From Enterococcus columbae DSM 7374 = ATCC 51263 (GTDB lineage Bacteria; Bacillota; Bacilli; Lactobacillales; Enterococcaceae), in NCBI RefSeq assembly GCF_000406925.1, contig NZ_KE136347.1, positions 961,166 to 1,025,165 on the forward strand: DNA of 64,000 nucleotides, written 5' to 3'. This document shows, in pieces, positions 18,055 through 29,207 of this stretch; positions within the stretch are counted from its first letter, which is position 1, and each line of letters starts with the position of its first letter. The position numbers and the translations under genes are program-made. The notes under the pieces are model-generated. The model was not told where the DNA came from. It ran no database searches and was given only the letters and a program-made list of their open reading frames with translations.

Positions 18055-21000
18055 CTAAACTAATTTATTTGGATTTTGATAGGTATCCACAAGCAGGTCA
18101 GCTGTATAAGCTGCGGCCATTTGTCCATAAGCCTTCTTATCTATTTGACGAGAAATATTGACTTGTTCAACCAATGTCGCATACGGTGTAAAGATTACCT
18201 TTTTACCTAATTGTTGCATACGAATACTTAGGTCCACCCCTCTTAGCTGAGATTGTAAGGCTAAATTAAAGCCATTTAATTGCAGATAATCTGTCTTACT
18301 AATCATCAAACAATCTTCAGTAGCGGTATAAAGTTCACGTGGTAAAACAATTCTAAAATAATAACCTAATGTTTTATTCGATACTCCAGCTTGCTCATAG
18401 ATTAAGCTTTGCTGTTCATTATCTAAAACAACCCCCGCATTCATGACAAAATCATCTTTATTGACAATTTTGCCCGTTACCAAGCCAACCTCTGGCATCA
18501 GCATAAAATTAGCCATTTCTTCTAGCCAATGTGATTCTTGTGGAAGTAAGCTTGGATGAATAAAGATTAAATATTCCCCACTTGCCTGTTGAACTAACTC
18601 TTCAAGGCTATTTCCTCCAGCTAGAACGACTCGGGCATTTTTAAAATCAGTAATATTTGCTGGTAAGACTAATTCACAATTAGAATAATTCGTCTTTTCT
18701 AATAGTTCTTTCGCCCAATTAGCATTGACTAATTCCGGCATTAGTGGAATCAAGCTAATTTTCACTTTATCCCCATGCTCATAATCCACTTTATAAGCAC
18801 CGTAATTTTTAGTCATCGTAACATTGCCACGGATTCCTTCACGCTTTAGCGTATCGATTAACGCATTCTTTCCAGCAATATAGGCATATTCTTTAGTTTG
18901 TGGATCTAACGCCGTCGAGGTTTCGACCGTTCGCCAATGATATAAAATCTTTGGAATATGGTGAATCTTATGTGCTGCTTGCGTTGCACGTAAAACAAAA
19001 TCATAATCCTGACTACCATTGTATTCTTTTCTTAGACCACCTACTTGATTTAAGACTAATTCCCTCTTCACAACAACAAAGTGAGTGATATAGTTATGGC
19101 CCATCAATAAGGTTTGATTCCATTCTGGTTTAAAGAATGGATCAAAACGTTTGCCTCTAGTGGTAATCTTATCTTCATCAGTATAAATAAAATCGATGGA
19201 TTGATCCAGATTTAAAGCTTTTACGACCTCGTATAAGGCATGTGGTGCTAATTCATCATCATTATCCATAAAACCGATATATTCTCCTGTCGCAATCCCT
19301 AAAGCGGAGTTCGTTGCTTCAGAAATATGGCCGTTTTCTTCACGGAATACCACCTTAATTCGTTCATCTTCTGCCATCATGCTTTCTAATAATGGACGAA
19401 TGTAAGTCTGCGTAGACGCATCATCGGCAATACATAGCTCCCAATTTGAGTAAAACTGGTTTTTTAATGAATCTACACAAACCCGTAACCATTTTTCTTC
19501 AACATTATACACCGGAACAGCAATCGAAATCTTAGGTTGATACTTAAATTGCGCAATTTCAGCTTGGATTTGCTCCAAATTAAACTGCTCATTTTCTTCA
19601 ATCCAGCGCTCATATTGATCTTGATTTTCTTTACGGGCTTTGATGTGCTTAAGCGTCCCTTTAATGCCTAAATGACGAACCATCCCTAAAACATAGCGTA
19701 CTCGTTTATATAGAGAGGCATTGGATAAATTATGACGATTCACTAAAACGGGGATTCGTTCCCCATTGATTGTTTGAATGGTTAAATGTAAACAATCCGC
19801 TTGCTCAAACTGTTCGATTTCCATAATAAAGCCATACTTTTGTTTGGCTGGTAAATCAAACGCATCGTTAACATCCTTACGATATAGTGGGGTTACCTTA
19901 TAAAAACAACCTTCATCATAACGTAATTGATAACTTAATGGCTCCAAGTCATTTTTAGAAAAGCCCCAGCCCTTGATAATCGTCGTATGCAGCTCAGCAT
20001 CCACTTCAACTGACTCAATTGTTAACTGAACCAATCTTTCTTGTAGCTTTTGATGACTGCGACTGAAAAATAGGCTTTCAAGCCATTGTTCATATTTGCG
20101 ATGTCTTTGCCATGCTTTTTGCTGAATAACCTGATTATATCTAGCTGACATAAAGTCATATCGAGCCTGCACCTCTTTTTCAAAAGCTGTCTGCGCTTCT
20201 TCTAGGCGCATTTTTTCTAAACGATGTCGCTTAAAGTCATTAAGCACAATATGCTCTAATTCAGTAAAACGACCATCAAATAAATAAATTAATTCAATCT
20301 CAACCGTTTTACCAGCAACATCGTGACCATTTAGTACAAAAAAGTTTTCCTTTTCGTTACCTGAGAAAAGATACATGCCATCCTTACGCCAAAGTGCACG
20401 ACTTTCAAAATGACGAAAGACCTTGCCATCTACCCACACCTTGAATTGAACAATACCATCACCAGCTAAAGGCTGAATATAGAGATTTAATAAGTCACTA
20501 GGTAGCTGTAATGAATACTTACGATTTTCTCCAGTTCGATTGTTCAACGGATAAGTTTGTGGTTGTACTCCTTGGGCTGTTTCAATAAATAAGGTTACCG
20601 TTTTAACAAAATTTGAATTTTCAGGTCGCAAAATGACTGGATTGGCAACCGGTGCTTTAGTTAAAGCAAAGAAATATTGATAAACCTCACCAAATTCACG
20701 TTGTTTAAATTCATGCTGCACACGCAAGGATAAATCCTCGTAGTGTGAGGCAATTTCATTTTGACCCACCTGCGAATAGGTAAAATCTTCAATCGCTACA
20801 TTTAAGCCCACTCGTCTAAATAGCTCCATAAAGCCTTGTTCAGTAAAGAAACTATGGTGAGTAGCATCTAATAAGCCGTAGCGATTCCAATTTAATCGAT
20901 TGTTAAATAAATCAATTAATACTGAATTATGCGCAATATTTGGGAAAGTAATCAATACTTGACCGTTTGGCTTTAAAAATGGAACGACCGCTTTTAAGAC

Positions 21001-21318
21001 CTGTTCTGGATTGGTTAGATGCTCCAAAACATCGGCAAAAACGATTGCATCATAAAGTTGTCCTTTAAATCGCTCCACCCAATGATAATCTTCGATGTTG
21101 CCATAAACACCATCTTTGGCAAATTGCATCACATAATCAAAAAGCTCTTTATCAAACTCAACAATAGAAACCTCACATTGCTTTTCGTTGATAAGATATT
21201 GTGTCATGCGACCATTACCAGGACCAAATTCTAAAACTTGACTATTTGGCTTAATCTGCTTCACAATTTTACCAATGCTCGTATGCTCATCTAAAGAAAG
21301 TTCAAAATCATATTTCAT
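18055..21318 (-). CDS. SAM methyltransferase - GT2 glycosyltransferase fusion
   Basis: 1087 residues. Residues about 1-210 form a class I methyltransferase (SAM motif VLEFGPGNGRM at 28-38, then FADVLEHL). A beta-rich region and a charged helical stretch follow to about 430, then a GW/RxDV module (about 440-530: IIKGWGFS, YRKDVN). A GT2 domain (about 590-820: ISIAVPVYNV, MDNDDEL, SQDYDFVLR) comes next, and a second, degenerate GT2-like domain lacks the usual DxD. One chain may therefore extend and methylate (cap) the wall polysaccharide, as chain-terminating methyltransferases do in ABC-exported glycans; this role is inference. It starts directly at the stop of the ABC ATPase gene (TAGATG), so the two are translationally coupled. 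Confidence 0.85.
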   Translation of the reverse strand: MKYDFELSLDEHTSIGKIVKQIKPNSQVLEFGPGNGRMTQYLINEKQCEVSIVEFDKELFDYVMQFAKDGVYGNIEDYHWVERFKGQLYDAIVFADVLEHLTNPEQVLKAVVPFLKPNGQVLITFPNIAHNSVLIDLFNNRLNWNRYGLLDATHHSFFTEQGFMELFRRVGLNVAIEDFTYSQVGQNEIASHYEDLSLRVQHEFKQREFGEVYQYFFALTKAPVANPVILRPENSNFVKTVTLFIETAQGVQPQTYPLNNRTGENRKYSLQLPSDLLNLYIQPLAGDGIVQFKVWVDGKVFRHFESRALWRKDGMYLFSGNEKENFFVLNGHDVAGKTVEIELIYLFDGRFTELEHIVLNDFKRHRLEKMRLEEAQTAFEKEVQARYDFMSARYNQVIQQKAWQRHRKYEQWLESLFFSRSHQKLQERLVQLTIESVEVDAELHTTIIKGWGFSKNDLEPLSYQLRYDEGCFYKVTPLYRKDVNDAFDLPAKQKYGFIMEIEQFEQADCLHLTIQTINGERIPVLVNRHNLSNASLYKRVRYVLGMVRHLGIKGTLKHIKARKENQDQYERWIEENEQFNLEQIQAEIAQFKYQPKISIAVPVYNVEEKWLRVCVDSLKNQFYSNWELCIADDASTQTYIRPLLESMMAEDERIKVVFREENGHISEATNSALGIATGEYIGFMDNDDELAPHALYEVVKALNLDQSIDFIYTDEDKITTRGKRFDPFFKPEWNQTLLMGHNYITHFVVVKRELVLNQVGGLRKEYNGSQDYDFVLRATQAAHKIHHIPKILYHWRTVETSTALDPQTKEYAYIAGKNALIDTLKREGIRGNVTMTKNYGAYKVDYEHGDKVKISLIPLMPELVNANWAKELLEKTNYSNCELVLPANITDFKNARVVLAGGNSLEELVQQASGEYLIFIHPSLLPQESHWLEEMANFMLMPEVGLVTGKIVNKDDFVMNAGVVLDNEQQSLIYEQAGVSNKTLGYYFRIVLPRELYTATEDCLMISKTDYLQLNGFNLALQSQLRGVDLSIRMQQLGKKVIFTPYATLVEQVNISRQIDKKAYGQMAAAYTADLLVDTYQNPNKLV

Positions 21319-22524
21319 CTAAATCGAATCCTTCCATTCATGATCCAAGACAACAATTCCTTCACCTACATATTTGCCCGTAATAAACATCGTTACATAT
21401 TTAGTCTTATAGACAAAAGGAACTGTCGCGTTTTCTTCAAAGAAAGCCACATCAAAATAGTACTCCCCGCTAAGCAAGGCCATTTTCGGATATTTTAAGT
21501 AGAAAGTATTTTTACCTAATTTCCATGGAATTGGGGTCTTATCTAGTAAGGTATTCAAGCCACAGACATAGTGATTTTGGACGGTTCGAATAGCAATACC
21601 TAAAACTGGATTTTTCGGTGAATCATCTTTTACTGTATATTCAACTTTCACATATACCGGTGAATTTTGTTCGACAATATCAATTGGCTGCATTGCTTCA
21701 TCAAGTAACACAGCAGAATCCACCGTGACAATTTCAGGGGCACTATGTTCTTCAACCACACTTTTTTCACGGTCAATTGTTTTCAAGGATTTACGTTTTA
21801 GGAAGTTTTCGTATTCTTCAGTCACTTCCATCGTTTCTCCTTCATTTTCAACAACCCCATTTTTTAACCAATAAACGCGGTCACAAAAACGACGAACAGC
21901 ATTCACATCGTGTGAAACGAAAAGAATCGTTTTACCAGCATTGCGAAACTCTGTAAACTTCTCCATACATTTTAATTGAAATTCCAAATCACCAACCGCT
22001 AAAGCTTCATCGACAATTAAAATTTCTGGATCAACATTAATCGCCACTGCAAAAGCTAAACGGACAAACATTCCACTAGAATATGTTTTTACCGGTTGAT
22101 ATAAATGATCGCCAATATCCGCAAAATTAATGATGTCATCAACCATTTCGTCCACTTGCTCTTTGGTAAAACCTAAAACCATCCCATTTAGATAGATATT
22201 ATCAAAACCTGAGTACTCAGGATTAAAACCAGAGCCCAATTCTAATAACGCAGCGATGTTCCCATTGATTTTCATCTCACCACTTGTTGGGGTTAATACA
22301 CCTGTGATGATTTTTAATAATGTCGATTTTCCTGAACCATTCTCACCGATAAAGCCAATCATTTCACCTTTCTTAACATGAATATTCACATCATTTAGCG
22401 CATAAAAGGTTTCGTGAAATGAGCGGCGCCGTAAGTCTAGCGCTTCTTTCAAACGATCAGTTGGCTTTGCATACATCGCATAAGTCTTGGTAATATTTTT
22501 TAATTCAATTGCATAATCTGTCAT
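21319..22524 (-). CDS. Polysaccharide ABC exporter ATP-binding protein (Wzt/TagH/RgpD-like)
   Basis: 401 residues. The ATPase domain (1-250) has Walker A GENGSGKST, signature YSSGMFVRLA, Walker B EILIVDEAL and the H-loop VSHD. The C-terminal ~140-residue beta-sandwich domain is of the Wzt type, which in some O-antigen systems recognises a cap on the finished chain. That fits the methyltransferase fused to the next gene. The permease is encoded 11 bases upstream. Confidence 0.92.
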   Translation of the reverse strand: MTDYAIELKNITKTYAMYAKPTDRLKEALDLRRRSFHETFYALNDVNIHVKKGEMIGFIGENGSGKSTLLKIITGVLTPTSGEMKINGNIAALLELGSGFNPEYSGFDNIYLNGMVLGFTKEQVDEMVDDIINFADIGDHLYQPVKTYSSGMFVRLAFAVAINVDPEILIVDEALAVGDLEFQLKCMEKFTEFRNAGKTILFVSHDVNAVRRFCDRVYWLKNGVVENEGETMEVTEEYENFLKRKSLKTIDREKSVVEEHSAPEIVTVDSAVLLDEAMQPIDIVEQNSPVYVKVEYTVKDDSPKNPVLGIAIRTVQNHYVCGLNTLLDKTPIPWKLGKNTFYLKYPKMALLSGEYYFDVAFFEENATVPFVYKTKYVTMFITGKYVGEGIVVLDHEWKDSI

Positions 22525-22535
22525 TGATTTTCTCC

Positions 22536-23342
22536 TTATAATACATCAGAAAAATGAGGTTTCAAACGTTTAAAGACAACGCTCCCTACTAGTAAAAGTA
22601 CAATTGTCCAAACCCAGAAGTAAATGCTCAATGCGGGATGTTGCCAGAACCATCCTTCGCTAAAGAAGGCATTTCGATAACCTTGAATCACATAAAATAG
22701 TGGGTTGGCTTTCAAAACCATTTGTACTACAGGTGGAAAAGTATTAATACTCCACAAGACTGGCGTTCCCCACATCAAGGTTTGCATGATAATTCCAATA
22801 AATTGATTGATATCTGGGAAAAATGGCTGAATTGCTGCCGTAATCCAAGTTAGACCGGTTAAAAACATCATCATACAAAAAGCATAATAAATGATTTGTA
22901 AGGTTTGTAAGGTTGGATAATAACCATTTAAAATAGTAACTAAAAAGGCAATAATCATAAAGAAAATATGCATATAAAAGTTAGAAATTAGTTTTGATGT
23001 AGGTAAAATGCGAATATTAAACACTACTTTTTTTACTAGATAGCTATATTCTCTAAATACATTGGTCGCAGAACCCAACACATCTGAAAAATAAAACCAT
23101 GGAACAATCCCTGTTAATAAGTAGCAGATAAAGGGATATTTACCATCCGTTAAGCCAGATTTCAAGCCCACATCAAAGACAAACCAATAAGTTAACACTG
23201 TAACTACCGGGTTAACAAACGCCCAAAAAATTCCTAATGTGGAACTCGCATAACGAGAACGGAAATCATTATACGAAAATTGCATCAATAGCTTTTTATT
23301 CGTAAAAATATCCTTAAAAATAGAAAATAAATCTTTTAACAT
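22536..23342 (-). CDS. Polysaccharide ABC exporter permease (Wzm/TagG/RgpC-like)
   Basis: 268 residues from the ATG at 23342, which has AAGGAAGG nine bases upstream. An in-frame start 87 bases further out lacks a good ribosome site and would give an atypical length. Six hydrophobic segments; N-terminal amphipathic region followed by YNDFRSRYASSTLGIFWAFVNP, typical of the ABC-2 polysaccharide exporter family. It pairs with the ATPase downstream to move undecaprenyl-linked wall polymer across the membrane. Confidence 0.92.
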   Translation of the reverse strand: MLKDLFSIFKDIFTNKKLLMQFSYNDFRSRYASSTLGIFWAFVNPVVTVLTYWFVFDVGLKSGLTDGKYPFICYLLTGIVPWFYFSDVLGSATNVFREYSYLVKKVVFNIRILPTSKLISNFYMHIFFMIIAFLVTILNGYYPTLQTLQIIYYAFCMMMFLTGLTWITAAIQPFFPDINQFIGIIMQTLMWGTPVLWSINTFPPVVQMVLKANPLFYVIQGYRNAFFSEGWFWQHPALSIYFWVWTIVLLLVGSVVFKRLKPHFSDVL

Positions 23343-23580
23343 ATCAATATTCCTTCCTTGGTTTCTTATATCTACAAAACATAAGATAATCAACAGTCCT
23401 ATTTTACAAAATGCCACTAGTAAACGCAAGATAATTCCAAAAATCGACCAATCTTCTCATTTAAAGTAGGAGAAAAATCGATTAAATTTAAAAATTTTAT
23501 AAGTTTTCGCTGAGGCTACTTCAAAAATAATCTATGGGTTAAATCTATCTCATCCTATAAAAAACATATAAACAAAAAAT

Positions 23581-23613
23581 CCTGATTTACTCAAATTTTT
23601 ATAGTAAATCAGG
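23581..23613 (-). terminator. Terminator after the LtaS-like gene
   Basis: The stem CCTGATTTAC/GTAAATCAGG is flanked on the - strand by a T-rich run and lies just past the stop at 23620. It would separate the rfb/LtaS part from the exporter part, although partial read-through is possible. Confidence 0.75.
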
Positions 23614-23619
23614 ACAAAT

Positions 23620-25470
23620 TTATTTCGTACTGGAAGATAGTGCTTCTTGTTTCTTTAATAGTTTCTCATCATAATACTTGGAACGTTTCGACATTTCTTG
23701 ATTAAAATACTTATAACCAAGTTTTTCTGGCAAAGTCTGTTGATCAGAGAACAAATTCACACCAAACCCTAATTGATTGCCTTCAATCGTGGCGCCGAGA
23801 GCTGCTAACGTGGTTGGGTACATATCAAAGGTTGTAAATTTTCGATTTTTTGAATTAACTGGTTGAATTGGACTATTGATAATCGTGTTAAAAATCGTTC
23901 TTTGATAGTTACTAGGAACATTATCAAAGAAATCTTGATCCATACTCAAATGATCCCCAGAAATCACGATTGTTGTATTTTCATAAAAAGGTTGTTGCTG
24001 AATCCAAGCAATAAATTCAGCTAACATTTGATCTGAAAAATGAATAACATTTGCATATTGATCCTTGAATAAACGTGGTGTATCAGCAGACATGTAGCCA
24101 TCCTCAAAATGCGTATCAGCCGTTAACATGGTGAAATTAAAAGGTTGCCCCGTGCTAGCCGTTTCAGTTAAAACATTTTTAGCATTTTCAAGTAGCTTTT
24201 CGTCCTCATAGCCCCACCAAACATAGTAATCATCAGGAATCCATTGCTGTTGCTTAGCAGTGTTATAGTCTAATAAGCGATAATTACCATGTTCTGTAAA
24301 ATACTTCGCTCTTCCAGAGAAATTAACATCTGAACCTAACATTAACGTATTGGTATACCCTTCTTTGGCTAAGATTTCGCCAATTGAATAAGCTCCTGGT
24401 AAAAAGCTAGATGCTTCGCTACCATAATTATTGGCTTCATTACCTAATTCTGTTTGACTATCTGCGCCTAAAGACACCTTTACTGGCAGACCAGCTGTCT
24501 GCGCTACCATTCCTCCAACTGTAAACGAGGTGGTTGTAATAGGTAACGCCCCCCCAATTTTATCAGTATTTGAAAAATTGATGGCTTGGTTATTTTCTAT
24601 CATTTGTGAAAAATTCGGTAGTAAGTTTTGTTTTTCAGCACCACCCAATTCTTTTGAGACATAGGTGCTTTCCATTGATTCTAGAAAAATATAAATCAGA
24701 TTACGTTTTTGTTCAGGAAACGTAACTTTTACTTGCTTGGGATTAACATAATTCGTTTCATAAATTTTCGTTTTTTCAAAAAAGTAAGCTTTTACCTCCG
24801 CATAACCAATTTCATTAACACTAATTAAAAAACCAGCAATCAATAAGACTGATGACAGAATTGTTAAAAACAGTTTACGATAACGGATTTTTCTAAAAAT
24901 TAAAAAACGATTAATACTTTTTGAAACACGAACCAAACTATAAACCAAAGCAGTAGTAATGAATAATGTAACGAAAACACCAATAACTGGTCCAAAGATA
25001 AACGAATCAATTTGCGAGGAATCCGTTCCATCTAATGGTTGTGTCAAGGTGTAGATAATTTGATCTATTGCAATCCCCTTAAAATGATTCATTGCCCAAT
25101 TGGCACTATATATTAATAGTAAAGCAAGGCCGTAACAAATCACTAGCACGCTACAAAGTATCTTTTCAGAGATTTTTAAACGAAAATTATCAATAATTTC
25201 AAATTGATTATGTAATAAATAAACTAATAAGTAAATTACCCCTGTAACAATGATAAAAATAAAATAAGTTAACTCAATATTTTGACTTGGTACAAAACCA
25301 ATCACATCGCCAAAAGTAAGCTTTGAATTATTCAACCTAACAAAAAAAGTTGAAATAAGGAAAGCTCCCACCCCCCAATAAACACTTGATGATATTCTGG
25401 CAACTCCTCTTAAGCCAAACATATTTTGAAAATATAAAATTACCATCAAAAGTAATGGGAAAATAAGCAT
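23620..25470 (-). CDS. LTA-synthase-family phosphoglycerol transferase (GacH-like)
   Basis: 616 residues. Five N-terminal membrane segments (about 1-215) are followed by an extracellular sulfatase-fold domain (about 255-590). Metal and catalytic signatures are YIFLESMEST (Glu), a Thr-rich GGALPITTTSFT nucleophile region, DTHFEDGY and SGDHLS (Asp/His). The family transfers glycerol phosphate from phosphatidylglycerol. Placement between rhamnose genes and the ABC exporter suggests modification of the rhamnose polysaccharide with glycerol phosphate, as GacH does in group A Streptococcus, rather than lipoteichoic acid synthesis. That is inference from context. GAGGTGAT precedes the ATG. Confidence 0.83.
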   Translation of the reverse strand: MLIFPLLLMVILYFQNMFGLRGVARISSSVYWGVGAFLISTFFVRLNNSKLTFGDVIGFVPSQNIELTYFIFIIVTGVIYLLVYLLHNQFEIIDNFRLKISEKILCSVLVICYGLALLLIYSANWAMNHFKGIAIDQIIYTLTQPLDGTDSSQIDSFIFGPVIGVFVTLFITTALVYSLVRVSKSINRFLIFRKIRYRKLFLTILSSVLLIAGFLISVNEIGYAEVKAYFFEKTKIYETNYVNPKQVKVTFPEQKRNLIYIFLESMESTYVSKELGGAEKQNLLPNFSQMIENNQAINFSNTDKIGGALPITTTSFTVGGMVAQTAGLPVKVSLGADSQTELGNEANNYGSEASSFLPGAYSIGEILAKEGYTNTLMLGSDVNFSGRAKYFTEHGNYRLLDYNTAKQQQWIPDDYYVWWGYEDEKLLENAKNVLTETASTGQPFNFTMLTADTHFEDGYMSADTPRLFKDQYANVIHFSDQMLAEFIAWIQQQPFYENTTIVISGDHLSMDQDFFDNVPSNYQRTIFNTIINSPIQPVNSKNRKFTTFDMYPTTLAALGATIEGNQLGFGVNLFSDQQTLPEKLGYKYFNQEMSKRSKYYDEKLLKKQEALSSSTK

Positions 25471-25662
25471 TTCATCACCTCAAAATTTTACTAACATGTA
25501 TTTTAACATAGCTTATCTCACCTAGTCTATACATTTACAATATCTGTAACCTAATTTAAGCAAAATCTTACTAATAATCTACTATTAAATTTTTAAGACA
25601 AAAATAAGAACCTAAACAACAACTGGTGATGTTTAGGTCTTTAATTTAACGAATATATTATT

Positions 25663-26502
25663 TTAATCCAAACTAGCTAACATACCTGCTAGTGCTTCTT
25701 GCCAAGTTGGGATGTTAAAACCTAAAGATTTGGCTTTAGATAAATCCATTACTGAATATTGTGGACGTTTGGCCTTTTGTGGGAATTGCTCAGAAGTTAC
25801 TGGCAAGACCTTCACATCAGTATCTTTTAAAATTTCTTTAGCAAATTCATACCAAGTACAAGCATTATCATTAGATAGATGATAAATACCAAATGGTGCT
25901 TTTTGTGCGATAACAAAATGCATGAATTCAGCCAAGGTTCTAGTCCAAGTTGGGCGACCGTATTGATCATCAACAATGGTTAATTCATCGCGAGTTTGCG
26001 CTAATTTTTGCATTGTAAAGACAAAATTATGTCCATATTTTCCAAATACCCATGAAGTACGTATGATATAATAATCGTCCATAATTTCTTGAACAGCCTT
26101 TTCACCTAAAGCTTTAGTTCGACCATATTCATTTTGCGGATTTACTGGTGCATCTACTGCGTATTCACCATCTTTAAGGGTACCATCAAAAACATAGTCC
26201 GTACTAATGTAGACTAAGGTAGCACCAACGGCTTTAGCTGCAAACGCCACATTCCGTGTACCGTCGACATTAATTTTTTCATCCAATTCCTTGCCTTCGT
26301 CTTCGGCTTTATCTACTGCAGTATAGGCCGCACAATGATAGATTACAGTTGGTTTTAATTCTTCAATGTAGGCCATTGTTGCTTTAGCATCCGTAATATC
26401 CATTTCAGCTGCATCTGTTGATACATACTTCATTCCTTTTTCGTCTAAAAGATGACGTAATTCTGTTCCTAATTGGCCATTGCCACCAGTTAATAGAATC
26501 AT
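25663..26502 (-). CDS. rfbD: dTDP-4-dehydrorhamnose reductase
   Basis: 279 residues, normal length. NAD(P)-binding GGNGQLG at residues 6-12, catalytic YGRTKALGE (YxxxK) and the substrate region TSWVFG. It catalyses the last step to dTDP-L-rhamnose in the cytoplasm. It is the fourth of rfbA-rfbC-rfbB-rfbD but is set apart from rfbB by 114 bases holding a terminator-like hairpin. AGGAGAG lies upstream. Confidence 0.95.
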   Translation of the reverse strand: MILLTGGNGQLGTELRHLLDEKGMKYVSTDAAEMDITDAKATMAYIEELKPTVIYHCAAYTAVDKAEDEGKELDEKINVDGTRNVAFAAKAVGATLVYISTDYVFDGTLKDGEYAVDAPVNPQNEYGRTKALGEKAVQEIMDDYYIIRTSWVFGKYGHNFVFTMQKLAQTRDELTIVDDQYGRPTWTRTLAEFMHFVIAQKAPFGIYHLSNDNACTWYEFAKEILKDTDVKVLPVTSEQFPQKAKRPQYSVMDLSKAKSLGFNIPTWQEALAGMLASLD

Positions 26503-26553
26503 GCTGTTCTCTCCTTTAAAAGTCTTTTAATAGACATTTTAGTGATATTCGTT

Positions 26554-26590
26554 GAAAAAGGCTGCTCAGAAATTTGAGCGAGCCTTTTAA
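26554..26590 (-). terminator. Terminator-like hairpin between rfbB and rfbD
   Basis: AAAGGC-GCTCA/TGAGC-GCCTTT with a short T-run on the - strand. It may reduce rfbD transcription or give it differential expression; strength is moderate because of internal bulges. Confidence 0.55.
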
Positions 26591-26616
26591 AAATCTTTTT
26601 AATTACTTGTTGTTGA

Positions 26617-28228
<1,612 letters not shown>

Positions 28229-28239
28229 AATACTGCCTC

Positions 28240-29109
28240 CTAGTTTTGTGCTGCTAATCGTAATAAATATTGACCATATTGATTTTTCTTCAATGGTTGC
28301 GCTAATTTAACCAATTGTTCTTTATCAATGTAGCCCATACGGTAAGCAATTTCTTCTAAACAAGCCACTTTTAGATTTTGGCGTTTTTCGATTGTTTCAA
28401 TAAATGTGGATGCTTCTAATAATGATTCGTGTGTTCCAGTATCTAACCAGGCAAAACCACGACCCATCACTTCAACAGATAATTTACCACGTTCAAGATA
28501 GACCTTGTTGACATCAGTAATTTCTAATTCCCCACGTGCAGATGGTTTGATATTTTTAGCAATTTCAACTACATCGTTGTCATAGAAATAAAGACCGGTT
28601 ACTGCATAATTTGATTTAGGATTGGCTGGTTTTTCTTCAATTGAGACAGCTGTCATATTTTCATCAAATTCAACTACCCCAAAACGTTCAGGATCGTTTA
28701 CGTGATAGCCAAAGACAGTCGCTCCTTGTTCTTTGCTAGCAGCACGTTGGAGCATTTTAGAAAGACCACCCCCATAATAGATGTTATCGCCTAAAACGAG
28801 ACACACGCTGTCATCACCGATAAATTCTTCACCAATAATAAAGGCTTGTGCTAAGCCATCAGGACTTGGTTGGACGGCATATTCAATATGGATTCCTAGC
28901 TCATGGCCATCACCAAATAACTCTTCAAAGCGTGGAGTATCTTGTGGTGTTGAGATAATCAAGATTTCTTTAATTCCAGCCAACATCAAAGTAGACATTG
29001 GATAGTAAATCATTGGTTTATCATAAATTGGCATTAATTGTTTTGAGGTTGCACGAGTTAACGGATATAAACGCGTACCGCTTCCTCCAGCTAGAATAAT
29101 TCCTTTCAT
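28240..29109 (-). CDS. rfbA: Glucose-1-phosphate thymidylyltransferase
   Basis: 289 residues, typical Rml[12 protein letters not shown] nucleotide-binding loop, [10 protein letters not shown] metal site, FVEKP-like [13 protein letters not shown] and WLDTGTH. It makes dTDP-glucose from dTTP and glucose-1-phosphate. AAGGAG precedes the ATG, and a candidate promoter lies in the 98-base gap before it. Confidence 0.96.
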   Translation of the reverse strand: MKGIILAGGSGTRLYPLTRATSKQLMPIYDKPMIYYPMSTLMLAGIKEILIISTPQDTPRFEELFGDGHELGIHIEYAVQPSPDGLAQAFIIGEEFIGDDSVCLVLGDNIYYGGGLSKMLQRAASKEQGATVFGYHVNDPERFGVVEFDENMTAVSIEEKPANPKSNYAVTGLYFYDNDVVEIAKNIKPSARGELEITDVNKVYLERGKLSVEVMGRGFAWLDTGTHESLLEASTFIETIEKRQNLKVACLEEIAYRMGYIDKEQLVKLAQPLKKNQYGQYLLRLAAQN

Positions 29110-29146
29110 ATTAAAAAAACTCCTTCAAAATTTTTTTCACTATTGC

Positions 29147-29175
29147 ATTATCTCATGGAATAGGCTATTTGTCAT
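29147..29175 (-). promoter_or_regulatory. Candidate promoter for rfbACBD
   Basis: On the - strand, ATGACA (29170-29175), 17 bases, GATAAT (29147-29152), 38 bases before the rfbA start. One mismatch in each hexamer. Confidence 0.55.
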
Positions 29176-29207
29176 ATAAATCTAGATTTTGATACAAAAA
29201 TGTAAAA

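Noticed and set aside
28781-29005. + strand frame opposite rfbA
   Set aside because: Antisense shadow of a strongly conserved enzyme gene; no ribosome site.
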